DNA from: Stenotrophomonas sp. MMGLT7
GTDB lineage: Bacteria > Pseudomonadota > Gammaproteobacteria > Xanthomonadales > Xanthomonadaceae
Assembly (NCBI RefSeq): GCF_021168555.1
Contig: NZ_JAJOZS010000008.1
Location: 1 to 64,000 of the forward strand
Direction: 5' to 3'
DNA: 64,000 bases
The notes beneath the pieces are model-generated. The model searched no databases. It saw only the letters and a list, made by a program, of their open reading frames with translations, and had not been told where the DNA came from. Below are positions 1-7,097 of this stretch, piece by piece. A program made the translations under genes and the position numbers. Position 1 is the stretch's first letter, and each line of letters opens with the position of its first letter.

Positions 1-330
1 GGCGTCGCAGTGATGGGCGTACTGCTACTGGCAATTGCTGCGTCTGGCAATGTCAGCCAGGGACAGACAGGATTAGCACTCAGTGGCATAGGGTTCGTGC
101 TTGCCGCAGCCCCAGCTCTCGCTGTTCCGTTCTCGGCTCGTGTCGCAAAGGGGCTGCTTCTGCTGGCTTTGGCATGCCTCGCCGTTCTGGCCATTAGGCT
201 TACCTTCTGGCCGCAGGCTGGCGTCACTCCGACACCACTGGTACAGGGTGCCGTCATAGCTTTCGCTCCGTTACCTGTTCTCCGGGTGTTCTTAGGTCGG
301 CGTGGAAAGAGCGCTGGCCTTGGCACCTAA
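1..330 (+). CDS. Small membrane protein, cassette 1 (5' end outside window)
   Basis: The visible part encodes about 109 residues made almost entirely of hydrophobic stretches separated by short loops, so it should be a polytopic inner-membrane protein of about four helices with a basic C-terminal tail. An unchanged full-length copy lies at 9874-10251, which shows that the start here is about 48 bases before the window. The stop codon TAA is part of the R'' core of the following attC. I do not recognise a family and assign no function. Confidence 0.7.
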   Translation, partial: GVAVMGVLLLAIAASGNVSQGQTGLALSGIGFVLAAAPALAVPFSARVAKGLLLLALACLAVLAIRLTFWPQAGVTPTPLVQGAVIAFAPLPVLRVFLGRRGKSAGLGT

Positions 331-384
331 CAACTCATTCAAGCCGACGCCACTTCGTGGCGCGGCTTAATTCAAGCGTTAGGC
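325..384 (+). other. attC site 1
   Basis: R'' core ACCTAAC, R' core GTTAGGC, 60 bp. The imperfect palindrome between them (AAGCCGACGCCAC ... GTGGCGCGGCTT) is the folded bottom-strand hairpin used by IntI. It is identical to the site at 10246-10305. Confidence 0.95.
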
Positions 385-398
385 GGCAAGGAGAGATC

Positions 399-710
399 AT
401 GGCTGAATCATTGAAGCAAAGCGTGGAGCGAGCTGCCTCGCGTGGTGGCTGGAAGAACTACTTCTTTCATGTGGTAGCAATAATTTTCGCCACGTGGCTT
501 CTTGCTCTTGTTGTTGAGGCGGCTCTTATCGGCCACTACCCGACAACATTTCGCGCATCAACGCTGGTGCTTGCTTTCGGTCTTGGCTTGTACGCAATCC
601 CACTGATTGTTTCATTCGTACTTTTACGATTCAAAAGACTAATAGGCTGGATTTCTTGGGTCGCCCTTTGCGCCTTCTACACGTACAACTATGCGCAAGT
701 TGCCGCCTAA
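399..710 (+). CDS. Small membrane protein, cassette 2
   Basis: A 103-residue protein with a short charged N-terminus and three predicted membrane helices. The ATG at 399 follows a good ribosome site (AGGAGA, 5 bases upstream); the frame is also open further upstream, but only through attC, so the longer start is rejected. The TAA stop lies in the next attC core. It is identical to the copy at 10320-10631. The family is not recognised. Confidence 0.75.
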   Translation: MAESLKQSVERAASRGGWKNYFFHVVAIIFATWLLALVVEAALIGHYPTTFRASTLVLAFGLGLYAIPLIVSFVLLRFKRLIGWISWVALCAFYTYNYAQVAA

Positions 711-764
711 CAATTCATTCAAGCCGACGCCGCTTCGCGGCGCGGCTTAACTCAAGCGTTAGGC
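705..764 (+). other. attC site 2
   Basis: R'' GCCTAAC, R' GTTAGGC, 60 bp, canonical palindrome. It marks the right-hand end of the duplicated block; identity with the second copy stops two bases past the G/TT crossover. Confidence 0.95.
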
Positions 765-778
765 AGCAGGGAGAGATA

Positions 779-1372
779 GTGGACACTCGAAGTATCTTTG
801 AAAGGCTGACGCGATCCGAGCCAGTCAACCTTGCAGATCTCCCAGAAGAGTTCGGCATCTACGCTCTTTGGGATCATGAAAGGCACATCCGGTACATCGG
901 CAGTACGCCAAAAGCCACTGAGGGATTTCGCACCAGGATCTACAGCAAGCACGCCACTGGTAGTGAAGGGCGCAGTCACAAGTTTACGCAAGCGTACTGC
1001 ACCGGTCGTATGTGGCGTTACTGCAAGAAGCTTGACGACCCGGCAGCCGCTCGTGAGCAGTCCATTGCAGATGCGGACGCAGCAAAGAAGCTCAGAAACG
1101 CCTTTATTCGTAAGTACTGCGGGGCGAGCTACGTCTCCATACCTCGTAGATCTCTGCCAGAGCCATACTTCGTAAGTCTTACCTCCTTGGAGTTCCAGCT
1201 TCAGGCTATGGCGCCTTCAAGCATGCGGCTTTGGGAGGGCATCGGGTTCCGGCCCCTACCAGAACCAACTCCTCTCGTGGATCGCCTGTTGGCTGACTTA
1301 CCTCATTTTGCAGTAGGCGCTGAAAGGCAACACGCTATCTACAAAGCACATGTACTTGGCGCTGCTGCCTAA
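779..1372 (+). CDS. GIY-YIG nuclease-like protein, cassette 3
   Basis: A 197-residue protein starting with GTG at 779 behind GGGAGAGAT. Residues 26-28 read GIY and 39-41 read YIG, the two signature strands of the GIY-YIG nuclease fold. They are followed by an arginine pair at 51/53 and a histidine at 58, where the family carries its catalytic helix residues. GIY-YIG proteins cut DNA as homing, repair or restriction nucleases; here the domain stands alone with an unassigned C-terminal half (about residues 90-197). A conserved downstream glutamate could not be placed with certainty, so activity is inferred. The stop TAA is supplied by attC. Confidence 0.7.
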   Translation: MDTRSIFERLTRSEPVNLADLPEEFGIYALWDHERHIRYIGSTPKATEGFRTRIYSKHATGSEGRSHKFTQAYCTGRMWRYCKKLDDPAAAREQSIADADAAKKLRNAFIRKYCGASYVSIPRRSLPEPYFVSLTSLEFQLQAMAPSSMRLWEGIGFRPLPEPTPLVDRLLADLPHFAVGAERQHAIYKAHVLGAAA

Positions 1373-1426
1373 CAATTCATTCAAGCCGAAGCCGCTTCGC
1401 GGCTCGGCTTAATTCAGGCGTTAGGA
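1367..1426 (+). other. attC site 3
   Basis: R'' GCCTAAC, R' GTTAGGA, 60 bp. The hairpin arms carry the compensated variant AAGCCGAAGCC/GGCTCGGCTT. Confidence 0.95.
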
Positions 1427-1430
1427 CCCA

Positions 1431-1757
1431 GTGAGAAGCATCTGGCATCTTTCATTTAAGAAAATATCTGTAGCTGGATCTGCTTTGATCCTGCTCGGGT
1501 TTTTGTCTCTGGCATTTGACCCACTTGCGCATTTCGTTTCCCATCACTCAGGCGTGCTTCTAGAGCCAGGAGCACCAGGCAGGTTCCGCCCTGCAATGAT
1601 TACTGTGCCAGTCAGGCTGTCTTCTGGTTCGGTGGTCATGGCATCAGTCCCCACGAGCATCATTGGTGCGCCGGTTGGCAGCCCTTTGTCTGTATCCGAG
1701 TATCGGACACTCATTTTTAGGCGTACGGCATACACTGCCATTCCTTCCCCACGCTAA
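1431..1757 (+). CDS. Hypothetical membrane-anchored protein, cassette 4
   Basis: 108 residues with a GTG start 5 bases after the attC R' core. One N-terminal membrane helix (about residues 13-32) is followed by a soluble, beta-rich tail with no cysteines. This architecture suggests a membrane-anchored periplasmic domain. No family recognised and no strong ribosome site, so the exact start is uncertain. Confidence 0.55.
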   Translation: MRSIWHLSFKKISVAGSALILLGFLSLAFDPLAHFVSHHSGVLLEPGAPGRFRPAMITVPVRLSSGSVVMASVPTSIIGAPVGSPLSVSEYRTLIFRRTAYTAIPSPR

Positions 1758-1763
1758 ACTAGG

Positions 1764-1823
1764 CCCTAACAATTCATTCAAGCCGACATCACTTCGCGGC
1801 GCGGCTTAATTCAGGCGTTAGGT
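1764..1823 (+). other. attC site 4
   Basis: R'' CCCTAAC (first base departs from the RYYYAAC consensus), R' GTTAGGT, 60 bp. The palindrome has a CATCAC/GCGGCG mismatch at the tip. Confidence 0.93.
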
Positions 1824-1833
1824 GCCATATCAA

Positions 1834-2058
1834 ATGCTCAGTCAGCTTTGGGATTCGTGGCAGTTCAATTTCTGGCTCGGTTTGGCCAGCCTTGGCGCTG
1901 GCTTAGTCGTAGTGACACCATGCCTCCTAGTCCCTTCTTGGCGGCGCAAGATTCGCCGGGCTGACGTAGACATTGAGGGTGTTGGCCTGATTGCTCTGAC
2001 AGTTCTCATCGTCGCCGTTGGATGCTACAACTACTTCGGTGCCGGCAATGGCACCTAA
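1834..2058 (+). CDS. Small membrane protein, cassette 5
   Basis: 74 residues with two membrane helices separated by a basic loop (RRKIRRAD). ATG at 1834 is preferred over an in-frame GTG at 1822 because the latter lies inside the attC R' core; the R' TTAGGTG itself would serve as ribosome site 9 bases upstream. The stop codon is within the next attC. Function unknown. Confidence 0.55.
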   Translation: MLSQLWDSWQFNFWLGLASLGAGLVVVTPCLLVPSWRRKIRRADVDIEGVGLIALTVLIVAVGCYNYFGAGNGT

Positions 2059-2112
2059 CAATTCATTCAAGCCGACATCACTTCGCGGCGCGGCTTAATT
2101 CAGGCGTTATAA
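2053..2112 (+). other. attC site 5
   Basis: R'' ACCTAAC, R' GTTATAA, 60 bp, same CATCAC tip variant as site 4. Confidence 0.92.
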
Positions 2113-2124
2113 GGGGGAGTAGAA

Positions 2125-2352
2125 ATGAGCTTCGAGCACAGAACTACAAACGACTTAGTCCGTATCGCGGCTACGGGGGGTGGCTTCACTCTTACTGCAA
2201 CTCATAGAACAACCGATGATCTTGTTCGCATTGCCGCGGCTGCCAGTGGCAAAGGATCAAGAATTACGTTCACCGGCCTTACCCAGCGCAACACTGATGA
2301 CCTAGTGCGCATAGGTGCTGCTACCAAAGGCTGCGTCATCTTGGAGGGATAG
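2125..2352 (+). CDS. Three-repeat small protein, cassette 6
   Basis: A 75-residue soluble protein with a strong ribosome site (AAGGGGGAG) 6 bases before ATG. It consists of three copies of a roughly 25-residue unit: RTTNDLVRIAA, RTTDDLVRIAA and RNTDDLVRIGA, each followed by a glycine/serine-rich and then a hydrophobic strand. Such regular repeats suggest a small beta-solenoid or a multivalent binding protein. It shows no signal peptide and no catalytic motif. Function unknown. Confidence 0.7.
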   Translation: MSFEHRTTNDLVRIAATGGGFTLTATHRTTDDLVRIAAAASGKGSRITFTGLTQRNTDDLVRIGAATKGCVILEG

Positions 2353-2361
2353 CTAGCCCCC

Positions 2362-2421
2362 TTCTAACAATTCATTCAAGCCGACGCCGCTTCGCGGCGC
2401 GGCCTAATTCAGGCGTTAGGC
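2362..2421 (+). other. attC site 6
   Basis: R'' TTCTAAC, R' GTTAGGC, 60 bp, canonical hairpin. Confidence 0.93.
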
Positions 2422-2698
2422 GGTAGTGCAGCACGTGCGTCGCGGCTTCCCTCTTCGGCAAGTGCCCTGGCGTTTCAGTGGTCGGCTCTGGGGCGGCGTC
2501 CTCGCGTTCACCACGACCGGGGCGGTCGCCGCTTCGCCCTATCGCGTCGTCAACCCACTGCGCCCATTCCTCGGGCTTCGGTAACATCCAGCGGTTAATG
2601 CCCCGGGCAAGCCCCGCTGCCGCCATTTGTGGCATGCTCGGCTAGCGGCGGCAGTGCTGGGGAGCACGGTCCATGGCTCACTACCTCCTGGCACCACC
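2422..2698. other. ORF-less cassette, family N copy 1 (cassette 7)
   Basis: No open frame with a plausible start and ribosome site spans this cassette on either strand; the only longer frames run through the attC. It is clearly related to 12977-13255 and more distantly to 4265-4544 and 8684-8964. Shared blocks in order are CTTCGGCAA, a GGTCGGCT-like block, GGGCAAGCCCC, TGTGGCATGCTC and GGCGGCAGTGCTGGGGAGCA, the last containing a GTGCT/AGCAC hairpin. It may be an RNA, a promoter-bearing segment or a degraded gene. Confidence 0.65.
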
Positions 2699-2758
2699 GC
2701 CTAACAATTCATTCAAGCCGACGCCGCTTCGCGGCGCGGCTTAATTCAGGCGTTAGGG
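2699..2758 (+). other. attC site 7
   Basis: R'' GCCTAAC, R' GTTAGGG, 60 bp, canonical hairpin. Confidence 0.95.
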
Positions 2759-2776
2759 CGCAATGAGAGTTCAGAG

Positions 2777-3130
2777 GTGAGTCGAAACAATTGGTACAAA
2801 TGGACGATGGCCGCCATGACTGTAATCTTAGTCGTGCTGCTCGCCTCACATCCGGAACTCAGGCTGCTGATTCCATTTGTTGATGCTTTTGGCATTGACT
2901 TATTCGCAATGCTAGTTGGGGCGCAGATTTGGAGTTACGTTAGCCCGATACTGCTCAAGATTTACAGATTGCTGGCATTGCCACTAATGCAAAAAATCTA
3001 CACCTTGACAATCTACTTCCTCGGCATTGCTGGCCCCTACGTCGATGAGACCTTCCGCACTCGCTTCCCTGGTTGCGAGTTGCGCCCTAACAATTCATTC
3101 AAGCCGACGCCGCTTCGCGGCGCGGCTTAA
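2777..3130 (+). CDS. Membrane protein with attC-encoded tail, cassette 8
   Basis: 117 residues with GTG start at 2777; a five-codon mini-ORF (ATG at 2763) ends in TGA overlapping this GTG, so coupled initiation is possible. Two to three hydrophobic helices precede a soluble tail. No stop occurs before the attC, so the last 14 residues ([14 protein letters not shown]) are translated from the recombination site itself. Function unknown. Confidence 0.6.
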   Translation: MSRNNWYKWTMAAMTVILVVLLASHPELRLLIPFVDAFGIDLFAMLVGAQIWSYVSPILLKIYRLLALPLMQKIYTLTIYFLGIAGPYVDETFRTRFPGCELRPNNSFKPTPLRGAA

Positions 3131-3144
3131 TTCAGGCGTTAGGT
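3085..3144 (+). other. attC site 8
   Basis: R'' CCCTAAC, R' GTTAGGT, 60 bp; translated in part as the C-terminus of the preceding gene. Confidence 0.94.
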
Positions 3145-3179
3145 GCCACACACATATTTCCACAACTTGGGGGAGAAAA

Positions 3180-3710
3180 ATGTCAGAAATCATAGAGTCT
3201 GCGCCGGAAAATCAAGGCACAAGTGTTTCGCGCTTCCTTGCCAATCGCGGCGCGATCGTTGTTAAAGAGACTAGACCTGTCGGACGTCTCAAAGGGGAGC
3301 ACGGAGACGTTGTCTCTGCCGAGACGATGATCCTTAATGTTGTAAAAGGCACAAAAAAAGATACGAGCTATGGCGTTCGTCTTGAGCGTTCCGATTCCGG
3401 CGGCGACTTCGACTCCGCCGTTTTCATTGATTACGACGAGCTCGATGAACTAATTGGTGCAATCGACTTCATCTCAACTACGGCCACGCAGCTCCAGAAT
3501 CAAGCGCGTGACTACACCGAAGTTACGTACTCAACAAAAGACAGCGCAAAGGTTGGCTTCTACCATAGCAAGGAAGGCCAACTTGCTTTTCTAATGCTTT
3601 CGGATCATCGCGGAAATACATTCCTGCCAGTGCACAGACTGGCAATTCTCAAGCAGATATTTCAGGACGCAAAATCGCACCTGACTGCATCTGGCGCGAC
3701 CGATGATTGA
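3180..3710 (+). CDS. Hypothetical soluble protein, cassette 9
   Basis: 176 residues, ATG at 3180 behind GGGGGAGA. Hydrophilic and acidic, with no signal peptide or membrane segment. The central region (FDSAVFIDYDELDELIGAID) resembles the long helix of an alpha/beta domain, but no catalytic motif is visible. The sequence is AT-richer than the core genome. Not recognised. Confidence 0.65.
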   Translation: MSEIIESAPENQGTSVSRFLANRGAIVVKETRPVGRLKGEHGDVVSAETMILNVVKGTKKDTSYGVRLERSDSGGDFDSAVFIDYDELDELIGAIDFISTTATQLQNQARDYTEVTYSTKDSAKVGFYHSKEGQLAFLMLSDHRGNTFLPVHRLAILKQIFQDAKSHLTASGATDD

Positions 3711-3719
3711 GCAGGTGGC

Positions 3720-3779
3720 ACCTAACAATTCATTCAAGCCGACGCCGCTTCGCGGCGCGGCTTAATTCAGGCGTTAGGC
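3720..3779 (+). other. attC site 9
   Basis: R'' ACCTAAC, R' GTTAGGC, 60 bp, canonical hairpin. Confidence 0.95.
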
Positions 3780-3810
3780 ATCACACACTTCAGCAACTAC
3801 AGGGGAAATT

Positions 3811-4197
3811 ATGAGCACTGATACATTCAAGGCTTCAGTCCAGTACAACGACCTTACCGGCAGCTCGGCGGCCGATGGTGCTGATATTTCGGATGCAAGC
3901 ACTTGGCTCAAAGCCAAGGGGCTTATCAACAGCAATGAGATATTGGTCGGCTACGAGATTTATGTCTCTCCACTGCTGTCGGGTGCGTCTGGTAGCGTAA
4001 CCATCTCTACTACGTTTCTCCTCGCGGCGAGCGGAGGCATTGGCTCATTTGCCGAAAATGTGCGCGGAGGAGGTGCCATCAACCTCAGGAAGGTTGCACA
4101 AGATCTTTCCCCTGAAGAGTTCTTTTCACTTTTCAAGAGGTTCAATGTAACTCTATCCACAAAAGGAATTCTTGAAGGGCGCGATTACAGTTTCTAG
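3811..4197 (+). CDS. Hypothetical protein, cassette 10
   Basis: 128 residues, ATG at 3811 after AGGGGAAATT. The N-terminal 40 residues are polar, followed by a weakly hydrophobic SGSVTISTTFLLAASGGIG region and a helical C-terminus (SPEEFFSLFKRFNV). It could be a small secreted or self-associating protein, but no signal peptide is present. Not recognised. Confidence 0.6.
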   Translation: MSTDTFKASVQYNDLTGSSAADGADISDASTWLKAKGLINSNEILVGYEIYVSPLLSGASGSVTISTTFLLAASGGIGSFAENVRGGGAINLRKVAQDLSPEEFFSLFKRFNVTLSTKGILEGRDYSF

Positions 4198-4204
4198 GGG
4201 TGAT

Positions 4205-4264
4205 GCCTAACAATTCGTTCAAGCCGATGCCGCTTCGCGGCACGGCTTAACTCAGGCGTTAGGC
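4205..4264 (+). other. attC site 10
   Basis: R'' GCCTAAC, R' GTTAGGC, 60 bp; ATTCG instead of ATTCA in the left arm. Confidence 0.94.
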
Positions 4265-4544
4265 AGTGGTGGAGCAAAAACGCGGTGGCACCCTGCTTCG
4301 GCAAATGTACCAGTGCTCACACGGTCGGCTCCGGGATGTAGTCCTCTCCTTCGCCGCCATCGGTTCCGTCACAGCTTCGCCATCGCGCTTCATTGCCTCA
4401 CTGCGTTCATTGCATCGGGTCTCGGCGACATTCCCGCTGTCGGCTCTGCTGGGCAAGCCCCAGCCCGCCATCTGTGGCACACTCAGCCACGGCGGCAGTG
4501 CTGGGGAGCACGGTTGCAGCATCCCACCGTTCTGGCCACTCACT
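4265..4544. other. ORF-less cassette, family N copy 2 (cassette 11)
   Basis: Open frames exist on both strands (about 94 codons each), but none has a ribosome site or is conserved in related cassettes. Blocks CTTCGGCAA, CGGTCGGCTCCGG, GGGCAAGCCCC, ATCTGTGGCA and GGCGGCAGTGCTGGGGAGCA occur in the same order and spacing as in the other family N copies. Confidence 0.6.
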
Positions 4545-4604
4545 GCCTAACAGTTCATTCAAGCCGAAGCTGCTTCGCAGCTCGGCTTAATTCAGGCGTT
4601 AGAC
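4545..4604 (+). other. attC site 11
   Basis: R'' GCCTAAC, R' GTTAGAC, 60 bp; compensated tip GAAGCTGCTTCGCAGCTC. Confidence 0.94.
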
Positions 4605-4629
4605 GGCAGGACATGCCCCATGGATTCTT

Positions 4630-5262
4630 ATGGACAATTACTTTGATAGCCCCTTCAAAGGCAAGCTGCTTTCAGAGCAAGTAAAAAACCCGAACATCAA
4701 AATTGGGCGTTACAGCTATTACTCTGGCTACTATCATGGTCACTCGTTTGAGGATTGTGCACGGTATCTTCTGTCGGATCGTGACGACGTTGACAAGCTG
4801 ATCATCGGCAGCTTCTGCTCCATCGGCAGCGGCGCATCCTTCATCATGGCTGGCAACCAAGGACATCAGTACGACTGGGCGTCTTCTTTCCCATTCTTCT
4901 ACATGAAAGAGGAGTCTGCGTTCTCGAATTCGCTCGATGCCTTCCAAAGAGCGGGCGACACTGTCATAGGCAGTGACGTCTGGATCGGCTCCGAAGCTAT
5001 GATCATGCCTGGTATCAAGATCGGACATGGCGCGGTGATTGGTAGTCGCGCCTTGGTTGCAAGAGATGTGGAACCATATGCCATCGTCGGCGGAAACCCC
5101 GCAAAACAAATAAAGAAGCGCTTCTCAGATGAGGAAATTTCGCTACTTCTTGAAATGGAGTGGTGGGATTGGCCTATTGATAAGATCGAGGCAGCAATAC
5201 CTTTCTTGTGCTCATCCAACATTGATGGCTTGCACAAGCACTGGCGAGGACTTGCCGTCTAA
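4630..5262 (+). CDS. catB: CatB-type chloramphenicol O-acetyltransferase, cassette 12
   Basis: A 210-residue hexapeptide-repeat (left-handed beta-helix) acetyltransferase of the xenobiotic acetyltransferase family, which uses acetyl-CoA to acetylate chloramphenicol. It has the family N-terminus ([19 protein letters not shown]), the catalytic histidine at position 79 in GNQGH, hexapeptide turns around [16 protein letters not shown], and the C-terminal [17 protein letters not shown] motif; length is typical. It sits in a native-looking sedentary cassette with the local attC type, unlike the short mobile-integron catB cassettes. Cytoplasmic trimer expected. Whether it is expressed depends on a promoter outside the cassette. 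Confidence 0.93.
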   Translation: MDNYFDSPFKGKLLSEQVKNPNIKIGRYSYYSGYYHGHSFEDCARYLLSDRDDVDKLIIGSFCSIGSGASFIMAGNQGHQYDWASSFPFFYMKEESAFSNSLDAFQRAGDTVIGSDVWIGSEAMIMPGIKIGHGAVIGSRALVARDVEPYAIVGGNPAKQIKKRFSDEEISLLLEMEWWDWPIDKIEAAIPFLCSSNIDGLHKHWRGLAV

Positions 5263-5316
5263 CAATTCATTCAAGCCGACGCCGCTTCGCGGCGCGGCTT
5301 AACTCAGGCGTTAGGC
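5257..5316 (+). other. attC site 12
   Basis: R'' GTCTAAC, R' GTTAGGC, 60 bp; canonical local attC type behind catB. Confidence 0.95.
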
Positions 5317-5387
5317 CGACATGAAAGATCACGACCCGGCTGCAGATTCTCTGTCCCCCTGACTCATCTCTATCCAGCAAAGATGCC

Positions 5388-6308
5388 ATGTCTTCTAATC
5401 GTTTCGACCCAAGCCGCACCCTTCCTGCAGAATCGGAAGGCATCGCGCGCCAGCGCATACGCGTCACCTTCCGGATGCTTGGCTCGCTCCTGCTGGGCGG
5501 AGTGGCGATCATGGGTTCGGTACTGGTCTTTCGGCAAGGCCTGCTACCACTGATCGATACGGTGTTCCAGCCTGGACCCGCATGGCTCAGCGTGTTCAGA
5601 CGTGCCGGCATCATCCTTGTGGCCATCGTGGGCTACTGGGCCTATGTGCACTGGCATGAAAGGCGCAAAGCGACCGAGCTGCAGCTGCAGCCGGTTCCCC
5701 TGATACTTGGCGGTGTAGGCGGCGCCGCTCTGGTAGCGTTGCCGATCGCCATGCTGTTCGCGTTCGGCGCCTACGAACTGGTGCTGTTCCGCGGCGCCTC
5801 GCCGGCTCTGCTGGGCGTGGCGGCCTTCATTGGAATTGCGGCCACCCTAGAAGAGCTGGTCCACCGGTGCCTGCTGTTTCGTCTGCTGGAGCGGGCTTGG
5901 GGAACAGTGGTGGCATTGGCGGTGCAAGCGGTGCTGTTCGCCCTGCCGCACTTGGAGAACGTGGCGCACGGTGGACCCGGCGATATCGTAGCCATGCTGA
6001 TTTCGGTGACAGTGCTGGGCCTGCTATGGGGCGGGCTGTTCGTCCTGACGCGCAACCTGTGGGTGGTGGCCGCCAATCACGCAGCATGGAACTTCACCAT
6101 CTTTCTCAGTGGCGTGCCGCTTTCCGGCATCGAGGACTGGCGCGCCGTAGCGCCGCTCGAAAGCCGCTATGCCGGGCCCGACTGGCTGACCGGCGGAATG
6201 TTCGGTCCGGAAAGTTCGCTGCTGGTGATCGTGTCAGCCACAGTCGTGGTTGTGCTGTTGCTGCGCGCGGCACGACGGCGTGGCGCCTTCCTCAAGCCGG
6301 CGGCCTAA
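5388..6308 (+). CDS. CPBP family intramembrane endopeptidase, cassette 13
   Basis: 306 residues with about eight membrane helices. The CPBP/Abi (type II CAAX prenyl protease-like) motifs are present in order: EELVHRCLLFR (paired glutamates plus arginine), FALPHL with a histidine, and HAAWN near residue 227. The family consists of glutamic intramembrane proteases, several linked to bacteriocin self-immunity or phage abortive infection; the target here is unknown. ATG at 5388 fits the 60-bp leader after attC. Higher GC than neighbouring cassettes suggests a separate origin. Confidence 0.88.
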   Translation: MSSNRFDPSRTLPAESEGIARQRIRVTFRMLGSLLLGGVAIMGSVLVFRQGLLPLIDTVFQPGPAWLSVFRRAGIILVAIVGYWAYVHWHERRKATELQLQPVPLILGGVGGAALVALPIAMLFAFGAYELVLFRGASPALLGVAAFIGIAATLEELVHRCLLFRLLERAWGTVVALAVQAVLFALPHLENVAHGGPGDIVAMLISVTVLGLLWGGLFVLTRNLWVVAANHAAWNFTIFLSGVPLSGIEDWRAVAPLESRYAGPDWLTGGMFGPESSLLVIVSATVVVVLLLRAARRRGAFLKPAA

Positions 6309-6362
6309 CAATTCGTTCAAGGCGACGTGCGTACCGCACGCGCCTTAACTCCGGCGTTAGGT
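6303..6362 (+). other. attC site 13
   Basis: R'' GCCTAAC, R' GTTAGGT, 60 bp, but with a different hairpin (GGCGACGTGCGTACCGCACG) from the array consensus, which also supports a foreign origin of cassette 13. Confidence 0.92.
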
Positions 6363-6374
6363 GCGGAAGAAAAG

Positions 6375-7046
6375 ATGTCGCTCCCCATGAAAAGCAGAGT
6401 CCGGATTGTTCGCCTTCTCGCCGTGGCCACAATTTGTTTTGGTGCATTGTTCTATACCACTGGAGCAGCTCTTAAACCAGGCTACTTACAGGTCACCCAC
6501 TTCATCAGTGAACTCAACGCCACTGGTACGCCTTGGGCAATGGAGCTTGGTCTGTTTGGCTTCGTCCCGCTCGGCGCCTTGTTTGCCGCCTTCCTTGTCG
6601 CAGCATCCCCAATTGCGCATGTTCGTGGCATCAGCCGTATCGGGTTCTGGCTACTCTGGTCCCAGCCAATCATATTCATCGGCGCCGCACTTGCCCCATG
6701 TGACGCAGGTTGCCCCATTGGCGGCTCTCCGTCGCAAGTAGCACACGATTTCCTTGGGCTCACCACATACTTTGCTTGCGCGCTTGCCTTTGTCCTTCTG
6801 GCATTCTCACCTGGCCTCACGGCGCGCTGGCGCGTACTCCTCGTTGTAGCCGGCTGCATGTGGCTCACTCTGTTCGCGCTCATGCTTCAGCCAGAGCTGG
6901 CTCATATTCGCGGTCTGCTTCAGCGGCTAGCTGACACTCTGCTCGCAGCCGTCATTGTCATCGTCGCATGGCGTATGGTTCCCGGCGCTGCCTCGTCCGC
7001 ACCTAACAATTCGTTCAAGCCGAAGCCGCTTCGCGGCTCGGCTTAA
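6375..7046 (+). CDS. DUF998 membrane protein with attC-encoded tail, cassette 14
   Basis: 223 residues, ATG at 6375 behind GGAAGAAAA. Six hydrophobic helices and the N-terminal ISELNATGTPWA segment match DUF998, a family of six-helix membrane proteins of unknown function. Like cassette 8 it has no stop before attC, so the last residues PNNSFKPKPLRGSA come from the recombination site. Confidence 0.75.
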   Translation: MSLPMKSRVRIVRLLAVATICFGALFYTTGAALKPGYLQVTHFISELNATGTPWAMELGLFGFVPLGALFAAFLVAASPIAHVRGISRIGFWLLWSQPIIFIGAALAPCDAGCPIGGSPSQVAHDFLGLTTYFACALAFVLLAFSPGLTARWRVLLVVAGCMWLTLFALMLQPELAHIRGLLQRLADTLLAAVIVIVAWRMVPGAASSAPNNSFKPKPLRGSA

Positions 7047-7060
7047 CTCAGGCGTTAGGC
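7001..7060 (+). other. attC site 14
   Basis: R'' ACCTAAC, R' GTTAGGC, 60 bp; GAAGCC/GGCTC variant arms. Confidence 0.94.
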
Positions 7061-7097
7061 GGCTATGACACACTCCAGCATGAGGTAGCAAGGAGCT

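Larger units (their letters stand above)
1..762 (+). repeat. Duplicated two-cassette block, copy A
   Basis: Positions 1-762 match 9922-10683 without visible change. The copy continues to the left of the window. Confidence 0.95.

Noticed and set aside
357..398. Earlier start for cassette 2 (and similar upstream starts in attC for other cassettes)
   Set aside because: The added residues (MARLNSSVRRQG type) are just the translated attC; true starts follow ribosome sites after R'.
2372..2635. 87-codon reverse frame in cassette 7
   Set aside because: It ends by reading the attC hairpin (..LTPEL..AAKRRRLE), as do many reverse frames next to other attC sites; no ribosome site.
4259..4550. 94-codon frames on both strands of cassette 11
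   Set aside because: Not conserved in related family N cassettes and no ribosome site.
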